This document shows positions 46,106 through 55,675 of a stretch of DNA of 64,000 nucleotides, one piece after another. Both the position numbers and the translations under genes were made by a program. Position 1 is the first letter of the stretch; each line of letters starts with the position of its first letter. The DNA is from Vibrio sp. 16 (GTDB lineage: Bacteria > Pseudomonadota > Gammaproteobacteria > Enterobacterales > Vibrionaceae): assembly GCF_963681195.1 (NCBI RefSeq), contig NZ_OY808998.1:682001-746000 (forward strand). The letters are read 5' to 3'. Under the pieces are notes generated by a model that had not been told where the DNA came from, searched no databases, and saw nothing but the letters and a program-made list of their open reading frames with translations.

Positions 46106-47580
46106 GTTTTCTCTCCTGCCAAGCTAGACACTTGAACGTTGCGCAGTGCCAGCGAGCCGCTATCCACGTTTAGGGCGACACTTGCTTGTGTCTCTTTGGC
46201 GTAAACAAGGTTGGTAAAGCTGTATTGGCCAGCATTGATCAGCAACTCGACTGAGCCTTTGTCGATCAACACTTCGACTTGGAATTCATTCTCAATCGGT
46301 AAGGTCACGCGATAGTCGTGTGGGAAGTGTTCATCAATGCGTTCCGAGCCGAACTGACCGCGACGTACAGAGCGCACTTCTATCCCTTGTTCGACACCAG
46401 CAAACTCAAAGTAAGCCGGATTGTCTTGGTACACATTCAGGTGCAACGTTTGGATATCTTGTAGCGTCACATCAGCGCTGAACTTCATGACTTCTTGCAG
46501 GCTGTAAAGGCTAATCGCTTGTTCGTCACTTGGCTCTGGCGTTTGCACATCAAGACTTAACGCCTGATTAAGCTCTTTCACAAAGCGTTGTCCAACACGT
46601 AACCCTGCTTTACCTTCAAACAGGAACAGCTCACGAGGCATGGCCATCGAACTGCGAAACTCTTGGGTTGGTAACTCAAGCGAGTACTGATGATTACTCA
46701 TCCATGTACTGACGATACGGCGACCGTCTTCAACTGGGATGTCAGAGAAAGACTGAGTCGCGTAGTAATCACGACCGAAATCGAGCCACAATACGGTCTC
46801 TGGATGATTGTGATTGATGAAGGTTTCGCCATCAAAGTCGCCAATGAAATACTGCGTACCAGCACCGCCACAGTGCGCACCCTCACCAATGCCAACCACC
46901 AAGACCCAACGTGTTTCTTGCGAGCCTTCGATAGGCAGTTCAAACAAGTCTGGGCATTCCCACGGGCCTTTGCTGTGCGCACCATGACGGTAGCCAAACT
47001 CGCTCACTAAACGCCAGTCCAATAGGTTGGTCGAACGGTAGAACTCGATATGTTGACCACAAGACACCACCATCACCCACGCTTGGCTTTGCTCATGCCA
47101 AATCACCTTGGGATCACGGAAATCCGGATTACCACGTGCAGTAATGATCGGTGCACCGTTGGCGAACTTCTTCCACGTCATGCCATCTTGGCTATAAGCG
47201 AGAGATTGCTGCTGAATTGGATCTTCTACTTCAGTGCCATCAGCCAGTATCACTTTAGGTTGAATGAACGAGGTGTAGAACGCCAATAAGCCAGGTTTGT
47301 CGGCCTCAAATAAACCTGAGGTGTTATGCCAATCGACAATCGCACTGCCCGAGAAGCACATGCCAGATTCATCTGGATACAGTGCAGGCTCAAGCTCTTG
47401 CCAATCTATCAGGTTGGTACTGATTTTGTGTCCCCAGTGCATTGGTCCCCAAACCGTATCGCTTGGGTAATACTGGTAAAACTGGTGATAATGACCATTA
47501 AAGAACACCAATCCGTTTGGATCGTTCATCCAACCTGAGTTAGGCGTCATATGCAATAAAGGGCGATACTGTTCGCTCAT
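46099..47580 (-). CDS. GH32 beta-fructosidase (sucrose or sucrose-6-phosphate hydrolase)
   Basis: The 493-aa cytoplasmic protein starts at ATG 47580; an ORF start 35 codons upstream is not credible because the family motif WMNDPNG must lie near the N-terminus (here residue about 18). Other catalytic motifs are FRDPKV (transition-state Asp) and WECPDLF (acid Glu). It releases fructose from sucrose-type sugars. No PTS lies nearby and the operon uses an ABC importer, so unphosphorylated substrate is likely. A beta-sandwich domain closes the protein. Confidence 0.9.
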   Translation of the reverse strand: MSEQYRPLLHMTPNSGWMNDPNGLVFFNGHYHQFYQYYPSDTVWGPMHWGHKISTNLIDWQELEPALYPDESGMCFSGSAIVDWHNTSGLFEADKPGLLAFYTSFIQPKVILADGTEVEDPIQQQSLAYSQDGMTWKKFANGAPIITARGNPDFRDPKVIWHEQSQAWVMVVSCGQHIEFYRSTNLLDWRLVSEFGYRHGAHSKGPWECPDLFELPIEGSQETRWVLVVGIGEGAHCGGAGTQYFIGDFDGETFINHNHPETVLWLDFGRDYYATQSFSDIPVEDGRRIVSTWMSNHQYSLELPTQEFRSSMAMPRELFLFEGKAGLRVGQRFVKELNQALSLDVQTPEPSDEQAISLYSLQEVMKFSADVTLQDIQTLHLNVYQDNPAYFEFAGVEQGIEVRSVRRGQFGSERIDEHFPHDYRVTLPIENEFQVEVLIDKGSVELLINAGQYSFTNLVYAKETQASVALNVDSGSLALRNVQVSSLAGEKTC

Positions 47581-47602
47581 AAGCCAATCCAATGTTGTAG
47601 TG

Positions 47603-47698
47603 AATATTTCTAGGTTTGGACGCGACGAAAAATGGAGCTGGAACAGGCTCCCAAAACGGACGCTACGCTGCCAATGCTGGTCCAAAACTAGAAATATT
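47603..47698. repeat. long inverted repeat between ompG and GH32 genes
   Basis: A 19-nt arm at 47603-47621 (AATATTTCTAGgTTTGGAC) is the reverse complement, with one mismatch, of 47680-47698. The 58-bp spacer holds a smaller hairpin, GGAGC (47634-47638) with GCTCC (47647-47651). It is transcribed between two operon genes, just before the GH32 start. Confidence 0.75.
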
Positions 47699-47749
47699 GA
47701 AAAAGAGTGGGGTTCCCCCCTTACGACGAAGGAGGGATTTCTTGCGCGG

Positions 47750-48760
47750 TTAGAAGCTGTAGTTCACACCTAAGATAAATAGAGGAATGTAACCATCGAA
47801 CTCATCACGTTGCGGGCCGCTAGCGAAGTCAATTTTCTTATAGCTTGCCTCACCAAACATGCGCCAGCTCTTTGAAAGTGGGTAGTTGGCAGATACGCCT
47901 AGCTTAGAGTAGTCTTCTGTCCACGCATGAGCGCCTGTTGAATCAACACTCTTTTCGAATGAACCAAACTCCCCCCACAATGACGCAGAAAGTTTACCGA
48001 AGTTATGCCAAATACCTGGTTTAATGATCCACTCAGTCTCTGTTTCAGAGTAACCATCTTTTGCCTTCCACTGACCTTCTTGGTAACGGAAATTCAACCA
48101 TGCGCCCGTGTTGTCATTGATTTTGTAGCTAAAGCCTGGCTCAACTTCCCAGTACGGGAACTCCCCCGTGCCACGCTTGTATTCCACGTGGTAAAGCGCG
48201 TAACCATGCATACCTAAACGATCTGTCAGTTGGTAAGAACCAAACACTTTACCGCCCGGAGTAGTGCGTTGGTCAATACTCTCACCGGCTAACTTCAAAC
48301 CCCAACCAATATTACCTTTTTCATGGTTGTAACTACGGTTAACATAGATTTCTTGGATTGAGTTTACGCCTCGGTTGTAGTCGGCATGCTTCAGGTTACC
48401 AGTAAACAACTCTTCACGACCTGAGTAGAAACCAAAATCCCAACCTGGTAAGTCGTCGTGTCGGAAGCTACCTTGCGCAATGGTGTATTTAACTTTACCT
48501 TCGTTAACACCGTCATCGCGGATCAAACGCTCAACTTCAACGTTAGAACCTAGCGTACCATGGAACTTACTTTCTTCTTGTTGAGGAACACTTAGAGCAG
48601 TTAATAACTCAGCATTAGAGTATTCCGACTTCAATTGCTCTACGGCCGCTGCAAGTTTTGCATCTTTCTCTGCTTGAGGTTCTGTTAAGTCTTCAGCAAA
48701 TGAAACACCTGAAAAAGCAAGGGTTAAAAGTACAGAAGATGCCACTACTGTTTTTTTCAT
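47750..48760 (-). CDS. ompG: OmpG-type outer-membrane porin
   Basis: The 336-aa precursor has a signal peptide cut near SFA-E (residue 22), a short helical N-terminus (about 25-60), and then alternating beta strands ending in VNYSF with the C-terminal Phe required for barrel insertion. Aromatic-rich strands (WDFGFYSG, IGWGLKLAG) fit the monomeric porin OmpG, whose E. coli gene also lies beside the ycj sugar genes. It would admit oligosaccharides too large for general porins. The start follows AAGGTAAT. Confidence 0.75.
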   Translation of the reverse strand: MKKTVVASSVLLTLAFSGVSFAEDLTEPQAEKDAKLAAAVEQLKSEYSNAELLTALSVPQQEESKFHGTLGSNVEVERLIRDDGVNEGKVKYTIAQGSFRHDDLPGWDFGFYSGREELFTGNLKHADYNRGVNSIQEIYVNRSYNHEKGNIGWGLKLAGESIDQRTTPGGKVFGSYQLTDRLGMHGYALYHVEYKRGTGEFPYWEVEPGFSYKINDNTGAWLNFRYQEGQWKAKDGYSETETEWIIKPGIWHNFGKLSASLWGEFGSFEKSVDSTGAHAWTEDYSKLGVSANYPLSKSWRMFGEASYKKIDFASGPQRDEFDGYIPLFILGVNYSF

Positions 48761-48792
48761 GATTATTACCTTATTATCACATTGTTACTGTC

Positions 48793-48911
48793 GCCCCCTT
48801 GGGGGGCAATTCGATGCCTGCTGCAACAGGCGTTAATGTCACGCTCAAACGGGCTGCAACCCGAATTTTGAGCGCAGTAATCCTTAAGCCCGCCTCATGG
48901 TGGGCTTTTTT
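48793..48911 (-). other. four consecutive hairpins between the ABC-ATPase and porin genes
   Basis: In transcript order: AAGCCCaCC/GGcGGGCTT (48886-48911), an extended stem with CGCTCAAA/TTTGAGCG plus CGGG/CCCG (48842-48874), GCCTG/CAGGC (48816-48831) and GCCCCC/GGGGGC (48793-48807). Such arrays protect upstream mRNA ends or cause differential expression in an operon, as in malE-malF. The porin ribosome site lies just after the last hairpin. Confidence 0.7.
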
Positions 48912-48940
48912 ATAGTTTTTAGAATTGTGAGCGAGAGCGG

Positions 48941-50074
48941 TTAACTCGCTTGCTGCACCTGAGGTGGTAGCGTAATTAAATCATTAAGGGTATGACCTCG
49001 CTCGTAGGCTTTACCTTTACTGTCAAATAGGTGACATTTCTCAGCCGGAATGCGGATGTTCAAACGCTGGCCGATTTCGACATGCACAGTACCTGGTACG
49101 CGAACCAATACTTCCTGGCCACCGCGTACTAGCGTGGTGTAAAGCAGTGATTCTGTCCCTAGGCGTTCGAAGCCCTCAACAATCACACCCACACCTTCTT
49201 CGTCAAGGTGGATGTCTTCAGGACGGATACCAAGCGTCATCAATGCGCCTTGTGTCGCGCCTTTTGCGTTTACGTCCGCTTGGAAGGTGTAGTCACCCAC
49301 TTCTACCGTTGCTTTTTCATCGCAAGCAGAAACCAGTGTCGCTGGCAGCAGGTTCATTTTTGGAGAGCCGATAAAACCTGCTACGAACAGTGTTTGAGGG
49401 AAGTAGTACAGCTCCAGAGGCGAGCCAACTTGCTCTACAACGCCAGCACGAAGTACCACGATTTTGTCGGCTAGGGTCATGGCTTCAACCTGATCGTGGG
49501 TTACGTAAATCACGGTAGATTTGAGTTTTTTGTGGTATTCCGCTAGCTGCAAACGCATACGAACACGTAGTGATGCGTCTAGGTTAGATAGCGGCTCATC
49601 AAGTAGGAACAACTTCGGATTGCGAACAATCGCACGACCAATCGCCACACGCTGACGCTGACCACCCGATAGTTGACTTGGTTTTTGTTTCAGAAGGTTT
49701 GTCAGTTCTAGCATTTCCGCTACCTGACGTACTGCTGAATCAATGTCGTCTTTGCTTTTCTTCGCCAGTTTTAGGCCAAAAGCGATGTTTTCGTAGACCG
49801 TCATGTGCGGGTAAAGCGCATAAGATTGGAATACCATGCCAATCCCACGATCGGTTGGTGAAAGGTTGTTAACCACCTCACCGTCTAAGCACATGTCCCC
49901 TGATGAAATCTCTTCCAAACCTGCGACCATACGCAGCATGGTTGACTTACCACAGCCTGATGGCCCAACGAATACCGTGAATTCACCGTCTTCAATGGTC
50001 AGGTTGGCATCCTTGATGATGTGTGCACCATCAGGATAAATTTTGTTGATGTTCTTCAGTTCTAAACGTGCCAT
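48941..50074 (-). CDS. ABC transporter ATPase, MalK/UgpC/YcjV type
   Basis: A 377-aa ATPase: Walker A GPSGCGKST (about 38-46), signature LSGGQRQRVAIGRAI, Walker B LFLLDEPLSNLDA, followed by an extra C-terminal TOBE/regulatory domain as in MalK. It powers the sugar importer encoded upstream (permeases 53159-55664, binding protein 55676-56914). The equivalent E. coli gene is ycjV. The ompG gene follows after a hairpin-rich 180-bp gap. Confidence 0.93.
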   Translation of the reverse strand: MARLELKNINKIYPDGAHIIKDANLTIEDGEFTVFVGPSGCGKSTMLRMVAGLEEISSGDMCLDGEVVNNLSPTDRGIGMVFQSYALYPHMTVYENIAFGLKLAKKSKDDIDSAVRQVAEMLELTNLLKQKPSQLSGGQRQRVAIGRAIVRNPKLFLLDEPLSNLDASLRVRMRLQLAEYHKKLKSTVIYVTHDQVEAMTLADKIVVLRAGVVEQVGSPLELYYFPQTLFVAGFIGSPKMNLLPATLVSACDEKATVEVGDYTFQADVNAKGATQGALMTLGIRPEDIHLDEEGVGVIVEGFERLGTESLLYTTLVRGGQEVLVRVPGTVHVEIGQRLNIRIPAEKCHLFDSKGKAYERGHTLNDLITLPPQVQQAS

Positions 50075-50169
50075 TGTTCTACCTATAATTCTTTAAGAGT
50101 CTGGGCTTTAGGTGATTCGGGGCAGCACGCCGATATCAACGACTGCCCCACCACACTTCTTATTTTGGA

Positions 50170-50805
50170 TTAACCTAGGATCTCGCCCAAGTTGATGCCT
50201 TTGGTGTCATCGAAGCGCCATGTCGCGTGACCAACACGGTCGTTAGGACCAATGCCCACTACGCGCATGCCTGCTTCTTTTGCTGCGTCTACACCCGCTT
50301 CTGCGTCTTCAACTACGATGCACTCGTCAGCGTTTACGCCCACTTGGCCTGCTGCGTGGATGAACACGTCCGGTGCTGGCTTAGAACGGTTAACTGACCA
50401 ACCATCACCGATAGCATCAAACAGTGGTGTTAAGCCAAGACGGTGCAGGATAGGACGAGCATTCTTACTTGCTGACGCCAGTGCCACTTTGATGCCACGT
50501 GCGTTTAGCTCAAGTAGGAATTGCTCAATACCCGGTAGAACGTCTTTCGCAGAAATCGTGTTCAGCAGATCCACGTAGTAATCGTTCTTACGCTTCATTA
50601 GCTCAGCAAACTTCTCTTCGCTGATCTCTTTGCCGTTCAAGATGATGTTCAGCGACGCTTGACGAGATACGCCACGTAACTGCTCATTGATTTCACGGTC
50701 GAAGTAGTAACCTTCTTCGTTCGCCATACGTTGCCACGCTTGGTAGTGCAGCTCAGCCGTATCCGTGATTACGCCATCTAGGTCGAAAATGAATGCCTTA
50801 CACAT
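50170..50805 (-). CDS. pgmB: beta-phosphoglucomutase
   Basis: A 211-aa HAD-superfamily protein. The nucleophile motif is FDLDGVITDTAELHYQAW (Asp about 8 and 10), and the late VVEDAEAGVDAAKEAGM is the HAD motif IV. It turns beta-glucose-1-phosphate, the product of GH65 phosphorylases, into glucose-6-phosphate. The start overlaps the GH65 stop by eight bases, confirming that the two act together. Confidence 0.93.
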   Translation of the reverse strand: MCKAFIFDLDGVITDTAELHYQAWQRMANEEGYYFDREINEQLRGVSRQASLNIILNGKEISEEKFAELMKRKNDYYVDLLNTISAKDVLPGIEQFLLELNARGIKVALASASKNARPILHRLGLTPLFDAIGDGWSVNRSKPAPDVFIHAAGQVGVNADECIVVEDAEAGVDAAKEAGMRVVGIGPNDRVGHATWRFDDTKGINLGEILG

Positions 50806-53140
50806 TGAATGTCACCTCTGTTGAATCGATAACACGTGGCTCACCTGCAACTTCGATGTTTAACGCTTGGCCGTTGAACTCTGGACGCTCGATGCGAACT
50901 TGCTCTTGGTCAACGGTCACTTCGAGGCGCTCACCTTTCCAGTAGATTGGGAAGTTCAGGCTATCCCACTCTTTAGGAAGGTTAGGGTTGATACGCAGGT
51001 TGCCACCTAGCATACGAACGCCACCGAAGCCGTAAACCACACACTGCCACATGCCACCGATAGACGCCGCGTGAATGCCGTGATCTGAGCTCTTCATGTT
51101 CTGACCGATGTCGATAGACGCAGCTTGTTGGAACAGGTCGTAAGACAGCTCTGGGTTACCAACATCTGACGCTAACACCGAGTGCGTAGACAGACTTAGC
51201 GACGAATCGTGCAGTGTCTTCGGCTCGTAGTAGTTCCAGTTAGCCAGTTTGGTTTCTAGGTCAAACTTATCTTCCTGCTGTAGGAACAGCACCATGATGT
51301 CCGCCTGCTTAGAAACCTGCATCTCGTTAACCTGTTCTAGGTTGTAGTCTTGGAACAGACCACCAACGAATGGCTGCTCTTTGTACTTAGTCAGGTCGAT
51401 GATTTCTTTCTGTAGGTAAGTGTCATCCTGTGGGATTACCTTATCTTCAGCACGTGGCTTCGGTAGGTAGATGTTGTCTACGCGGTCTAGCCACATTTGA
51501 CGAGCTTCCACTAGGTTTAGCTTGTCAGACAGCTTAGCCAGTAGCTCTGGGTTCGACGCTTCTAGATCCTCGTAGTAACGAATCGCTAGTTTGATGTTCT
51601 CTACCGCCATGTAGTTAGTGAACGCGTTGTTGTCGATGTGCTCTTTGTACTCATCAGGACCGATTACGTCACAGATACCCCACATGTTGCGGTCTTCTAG
51701 CCAATCTAGTCGGCTTGTCCAGAATGTTGCTGTGTCGAACATGATCTCGTAGCCCATGTCGTCCATGAACTTCTGGTCGCCAGTGATTTGGTAGTACTGC
51801 CACAGTGCGTAAGTGATGTCACACGTGATGTGCTGCTCAATAAAGCCAGACCAAATCTTCGTCGACTTACCCGTGATGATGTCTACTGCACCCCATACTG
51901 GCGTTACTTCTTCACCTGTTAGTGCCGATTCCCATGGGAACTGTGCACCGATGTAGCCGTTGTCTTTCGCTTTCTTACGAGCGCCATCTAGCGTCTTAAA
52001 GCGGTACTCAAGTAGGCTGCGCGCCACTTCAGGCATGGTGTAGATGAAGAACGGAAGCATGAATACTTCTGTATCCCAGAACGAGTGACCTTTGTAGCCT
52101 TCGCCAGATAGACCTTTCGCACCGATACCGAAGCGAGAGTCGTGCATTGGCGTAAAGATGTTCAGCTGGTATTGCGCAAAACGAATTGCAAGTTGGTCGA
52201 AATCGCTACCACCGATGGTGATGTTCATGCCTGCCCAACGCTTATCCCACTCTGCTGCACTCTCTCCTAGAAGTTCATCGAAGCTGCGGTCAGCGTTATT
52301 TTTTAGGTTCGTCAGAGCGTGGTCACGAAGTGCTTGAAGCTCGTAACCTTCCACATCGAACTGCTTGTCGCGAGACGTATGAACCACACCGACTTTTTCT
52401 GTGCCGAACGTTTCGCCCGCTTTCAGATCGTAGTTGATGTTTACCCATACTTTACGACGGTCCATCGCAAGTGAAGGGTCGATTTCTGTCTCTTGGCCGT
52501 CAACTAGGTAGCGGTGAGACGTTAGGAATACAAAGTCTACTTTGCTCTCTGTTGTGTGTTGTAGAAGCTCGATAAAACGCTTGTCGTAGATACGCTTTTC
52601 GCCTTCGTGGAAGTGCTGTGCACCTGAGTTAGAAAGCTGCGCATCCACACCAGAGCGGATTTCGATTTTCGCATCGCTGTTCAGTGCTTTTACTTGAACG
52701 TCAAATGCCATTAGGTGAAGGTTTGCTTGCGAGAAGAAGCGACGGAAACGCATCTCAAAGCTCTTACCTTCGTTATTTGTCCATGTGAATTCACGGATTA
52801 GCTCACCGTTTTTCACGTTTAGGCGACGAGAGTAGTTGCTCACTTCACCGGTTTCTAGGTGGAAACGGCGACCATCGATGAAGATTTCAATCGAGCTCAT
52901 GTCTGCAGAGTTTGGCAGCTCGGTGACTTCGTCTGCATCAAACTTGTTGTAAGTACCAGCAACGAAAAGGTTGCGAACTTGGCCCACGTATTTTTCTTCC
53001 GTTGCACTACGCGCACCCATGTAGCCATTACCTTGGCTCATTACCACTTCACATTTGCCTTGGAAAGCTGAGTCAAACGCCGTCTCTTCAACGATCCAGT
53101 TTTTTAGTTCGCCTTGACCAGCGTTGTAGTTCATAAACAT
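50798..53140 (-). CDS. GH65 disaccharide phosphorylase (maltose/kojibiose type)
   Basis: The 780-aa protein has a GH65 N-terminal beta-sandwich, an (alpha/alpha)6 barrel with SFWDTEVFMLPFF and the general-acid Glu in DVIGPDEYKEHIDNNAF, and the substrate motif KQADI (VSKQADIMVLF). It splits an alpha-glucosidic disaccharide with phosphate to beta-glucose-1-phosphate plus the released unit. Neighbour arrangement matches E. coli ycjT, a kojibiose phosphorylase, but maltose- or trehalose-type activity is equally possible from sequence alone. Confidence 0.9.
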   Translation of the reverse strand: MFMNYNAGQGELKNWIVEETAFDSAFQGKCEVVMSQGNGYMGARSATEEKYVGQVRNLFVAGTYNKFDADEVTELPNSADMSSIEIFIDGRRFHLETGEVSNYSRRLNVKNGELIREFTWTNNEGKSFEMRFRRFFSQANLHLMAFDVQVKALNSDAKIEIRSGVDAQLSNSGAQHFHEGEKRIYDKRFIELLQHTTESKVDFVFLTSHRYLVDGQETEIDPSLAMDRRKVWVNINYDLKAGETFGTEKVGVVHTSRDKQFDVEGYELQALRDHALTNLKNNADRSFDELLGESAAEWDKRWAGMNITIGGSDFDQLAIRFAQYQLNIFTPMHDSRFGIGAKGLSGEGYKGHSFWDTEVFMLPFFIYTMPEVARSLLEYRFKTLDGARKKAKDNGYIGAQFPWESALTGEEVTPVWGAVDIITGKSTKIWSGFIEQHITCDITYALWQYYQITGDQKFMDDMGYEIMFDTATFWTSRLDWLEDRNMWGICDVIGPDEYKEHIDNNAFTNYMAVENIKLAIRYYEDLEASNPELLAKLSDKLNLVEARQMWLDRVDNIYLPKPRAEDKVIPQDDTYLQKEIIDLTKYKEQPFVGGLFQDYNLEQVNEMQVSKQADIMVLFLQQEDKFDLETKLANWNYYEPKTLHDSSLSLSTHSVLASDVGNPELSYDLFQQAASIDIGQNMKSSDHGIHAASIGGMWQCVVYGFGGVRMLGGNLRINPNLPKEWDSLNFPIYWKGERLEVTVDQEQVRIERPEFNGQALNIEVAGEPRVIDSTEVTFNV

Positions 53141-53158
53141 CTTAAATATCCCCGAAAT

Positions 53159-54577
53159 TTAACCTTTAACAGCGGAAGAAATGTCGTTACCCACGAAGTA
53201 ACGTTGGAAAACCATAAATACAATCAGTACTGGGATTGTTGACAGGAAAGCCCCCGCCAAGATCAGGTTCCAGTCACCTGCTACGCCATAGGCGTTACGT
53301 AAACTCAATAGACCAACAGGGAGCGTGAACGCGTCAGCTGGGCTGTTAATCACCACAAGCGGCCAGAAGAAGTCGTTCCAAGCACCTTGGAAACCAAGGA
53401 TGGTGACCGACAAGATGGCTGGCTTCGCCAGTGGCATAAATACCTTCCAAAGAATCACAGCAGGGCTTGCGCCATCTACGATTGCGGCTTCTTCCAGTTC
53501 TTTCGGAATGTTCTCGAAGAACTGTTTCATGATCAGAACCTGACCCGAAGCAACGACCGCGGTGATGACCGCCCATGGTGTGTTCAATAAGCCGATATCT
53601 TTATAAATTAGGTAGTTAGAGATGAACGTCACTTGGCCCGGAATCATCATGCTGAACAACATGAAAGCAAACACAGCACGCGCACCAGTGAACTTCAATC
53701 GAGCTAAGGCATAACCCGCAGTACATGCAAAGAATAGGGTCAGAATCACCTTACCAATCGCAATGAAGAACGAGTTGATGGTCCAGCTCATGAACAAGCT
53801 CTTACCTGTATCTAGGCTCACCGACTCGGTGTACACGCGAACGTAAGACTTAAATACATAACCAATCAAACCCGGCGTTGCGTTATCCCATGCCGCGACA
53901 CGGCCACGACGTTCCATCTTGCTTGGCGCTAGCGTGCTATCAATCAGCACTTGGCCGCGCGGCGCTTCTACCGTTAGTGGTAGCGTTGCAATCTCAGGAC
54001 CTTGCCCTTGATACTTGATGGAAAATGCCCACGTTTGGCTGTGACCTTGCTTAGTAAGTTCACGACGACCACGCTTCTCTACAAACGTCACGTTGTCGTT
54101 AGTGTCTACCAGCACTGGCTCGCTGACTTGTGCGTAATCGGCAGCAAAGTCGGTCACGATAGCCGCAGCCATACCTGTACCTGGACGACGGCGTGGCACT
54201 TCAATCTCTGGCGTTGCCAGCTCTTTGCCGTCTTCCACCGCGTAAGTCACAGTGAAGTTCACTTCTGCGCCCGGAGCAAAACCACCGAACATTGGCGCAT
54301 CGTTACCTTCTTTACCGAGTTGGTAAGCGGCACCCCAGTTGCTTGGTTGAACCTGTGCAAAGTTGAACTTAAATGGCTGCTCTAGTGGGTCATCTTTCAA
54401 ACTCGCTAAGAAAGCCACCACGAACGTACCTAACATGACAGTCGCAACCAGTAGCAACGCACTGTAAACCCACGCCACTTTTGCCCAGCGACGGCGCGCT
54501 TGGAACTTGGAAATCTCTTCCATTGATGCCATAGGTTTCGCATCATCGTGATTCATGGTTGAAACGGGATTAGTCAT
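53159..54577 (-). CDS. ABC sugar permease, MalG-like, with a large periplasmic insert
   Basis: A 472-aa inner-membrane protein; MalG-type subunits are normally about 280-300 aa. The first transmembrane segment is at about 36-59 and the second only at about 264-285, leaving about 200 residues outside the membrane. The permease core has the EAA loop EEAAIVDGASPAVILWKVF that docks to the ATPase. It overlaps the upstream permease by eight bases. The insert resembles the role of the P2 loop in E. coli MalF, which contacts the binding protein, but it is on the other subunit here. Confidence 0.88.
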   Translation of the reverse strand: MTNPVSTMNHDDAKPMASMEEISKFQARRRWAKVAWVYSALLLVATVMLGTFVVAFLASLKDDPLEQPFKFNFAQVQPSNWGAAYQLGKEGNDAPMFGGFAPGAEVNFTVTYAVEDGKELATPEIEVPRRRPGTGMAAAIVTDFAADYAQVSEPVLVDTNDNVTFVEKRGRRELTKQGHSQTWAFSIKYQGQGPEIATLPLTVEAPRGQVLIDSTLAPSKMERRGRVAAWDNATPGLIGYVFKSYVRVYTESVSLDTGKSLFMSWTINSFFIAIGKVILTLFFACTAGYALARLKFTGARAVFAFMLFSMMIPGQVTFISNYLIYKDIGLLNTPWAVITAVVASGQVLIMKQFFENIPKELEEAAIVDGASPAVILWKVFMPLAKPAILSVTILGFQGAWNDFFWPLVVINSPADAFTLPVGLLSLRNAYGVAGDWNLILAGAFLSTIPVLIVFMVFQRYFVGNDISSAVKG

Positions 54578-55664
54578 CTGCTTTCTCCTTCACACCAAAG
54601 ATTTTCTGCAGATAAACCACTGCCAACGTGATGAATGCCAATACCAATGCTGCCGCGCTTGCCATGCCGATTTGCGGCGTGCCACCTGGTGGGAAGGCGT
54701 TGTGGTAAACGTAGTAAGCCAGCGTAATACGTGATTCGAGCGGTGCTGCCGAGCCAAGCAGTGCTACTTGGTCAAACATTTGTAGCGTACCGATAATCGA
54801 GAAAGTCACGACCACGAACGTCACCGGTGCCAACTGAGGAATCGTAATGTTCCAGTGTTGTTGCCACTTGTTCGCACCATCAATGTGCGCCGCTTCGTAA
54901 AGCTCACCCGGAATGCCTTGTAAGCCCGCTAGGAACAGCAGCATGAAGGTCGGGATAGTGGTGTAAATGTTCTGAATCACGATTGCCCAAAGTGTTAAAG
55001 GCATTGGCCCCACATTGTCACGTGTGTTCAACCAGTTCACTTCCACGATTTGGTCCGTCACTTCTACCCAGCCCATTGCGCTGGCTACGAAAGTCGCCAC
55101 ACCCGCAACGATGAAAGAGAGAATGCCCCATGCTGGATCCAACCAACCAACCGGTAAGCCTTTCAAACTGTCTTTGGTTACCAACACAAACTGAGTAGCG
55201 ATAGCGACAAGCACAAAGCAGCTCAAGTGCGGGTAATGGTTCACCACATCGGTGACAAAGCCGTTCAGATAACCGTTCTTTTGGTAGAACCAAATGAAGA
55301 TCAGTGTCACCGCGGCACTCGACAAAATACTTGGTAAGTAAAATGCGGTTCTAAAGAAGCTTTTTGCGCGAATTTTAGAGTTCACTAAAATCGCTAAGCC
55401 AAGTGCTAACACGGTTTGCACACAGGTCACGATCAACGAGAACCAAATGGTGTTTGCCAGTGAAAGCAGGAATAAGTCGTCAGTAAGCAGAGCTTTAAAG
55501 TTCGCTAAACCAACCCAGATTGCATCGCTGAACAAGTCGTACTCGGTAAAGCTGAAGTAAACCGTTCTGATCAATGCGTATAGAAAAAACACCACCAAAG
55601 TCAGTACAAATGGCCCAGCTAGGAGCCATCCGTAAACTTGTTGGCGTAAACGTAAAGAGTTCAT
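54570..55664 (-). CDS. ABC sugar permease, MalF-like
   Basis: A 364-aa inner-membrane subunit with an EAA loop (EAAHIDGANKWQQHW) near residue 255. It begins RLRQQVYGWLLAGPFVLTLVV. About 100 residues in the middle (about 145-230) include an additional hydrophobic pair not found in standard 290-aa subunits, so both permeases carry extra sequence. It begins 11 bp after the binding-protein gene and overlaps the next permease by eight bases. Confidence 0.9.
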   Translation of the reverse strand: MNSLRLRQQVYGWLLAGPFVLTLVVFFLYALIRTVYFSFTEYDLFSDAIWVGLANFKALLTDDLFLLSLANTIWFSLIVTCVQTVLALGLAILVNSKIRAKSFFRTAFYLPSILSSAAVTLIFIWFYQKNGYLNGFVTDVVNHYPHLSCFVLVAIATQFVLVTKDSLKGLPVGWLDPAWGILSFIVAGVATFVASAMGWVEVTDQIVEVNWLNTRDNVGPMPLTLWAIVIQNIYTTIPTFMLLFLAGLQGIPGELYEAAHIDGANKWQQHWNITIPQLAPVTFVVVTFSIIGTLQMFDQVALLGSAAPLESRITLAYYVYHNAFPPGGTPQIGMASAAALVLAFITLAVVYLQKIFGVKEKADD

Positions 55665-55675
55665 CCCTCGCCCCG

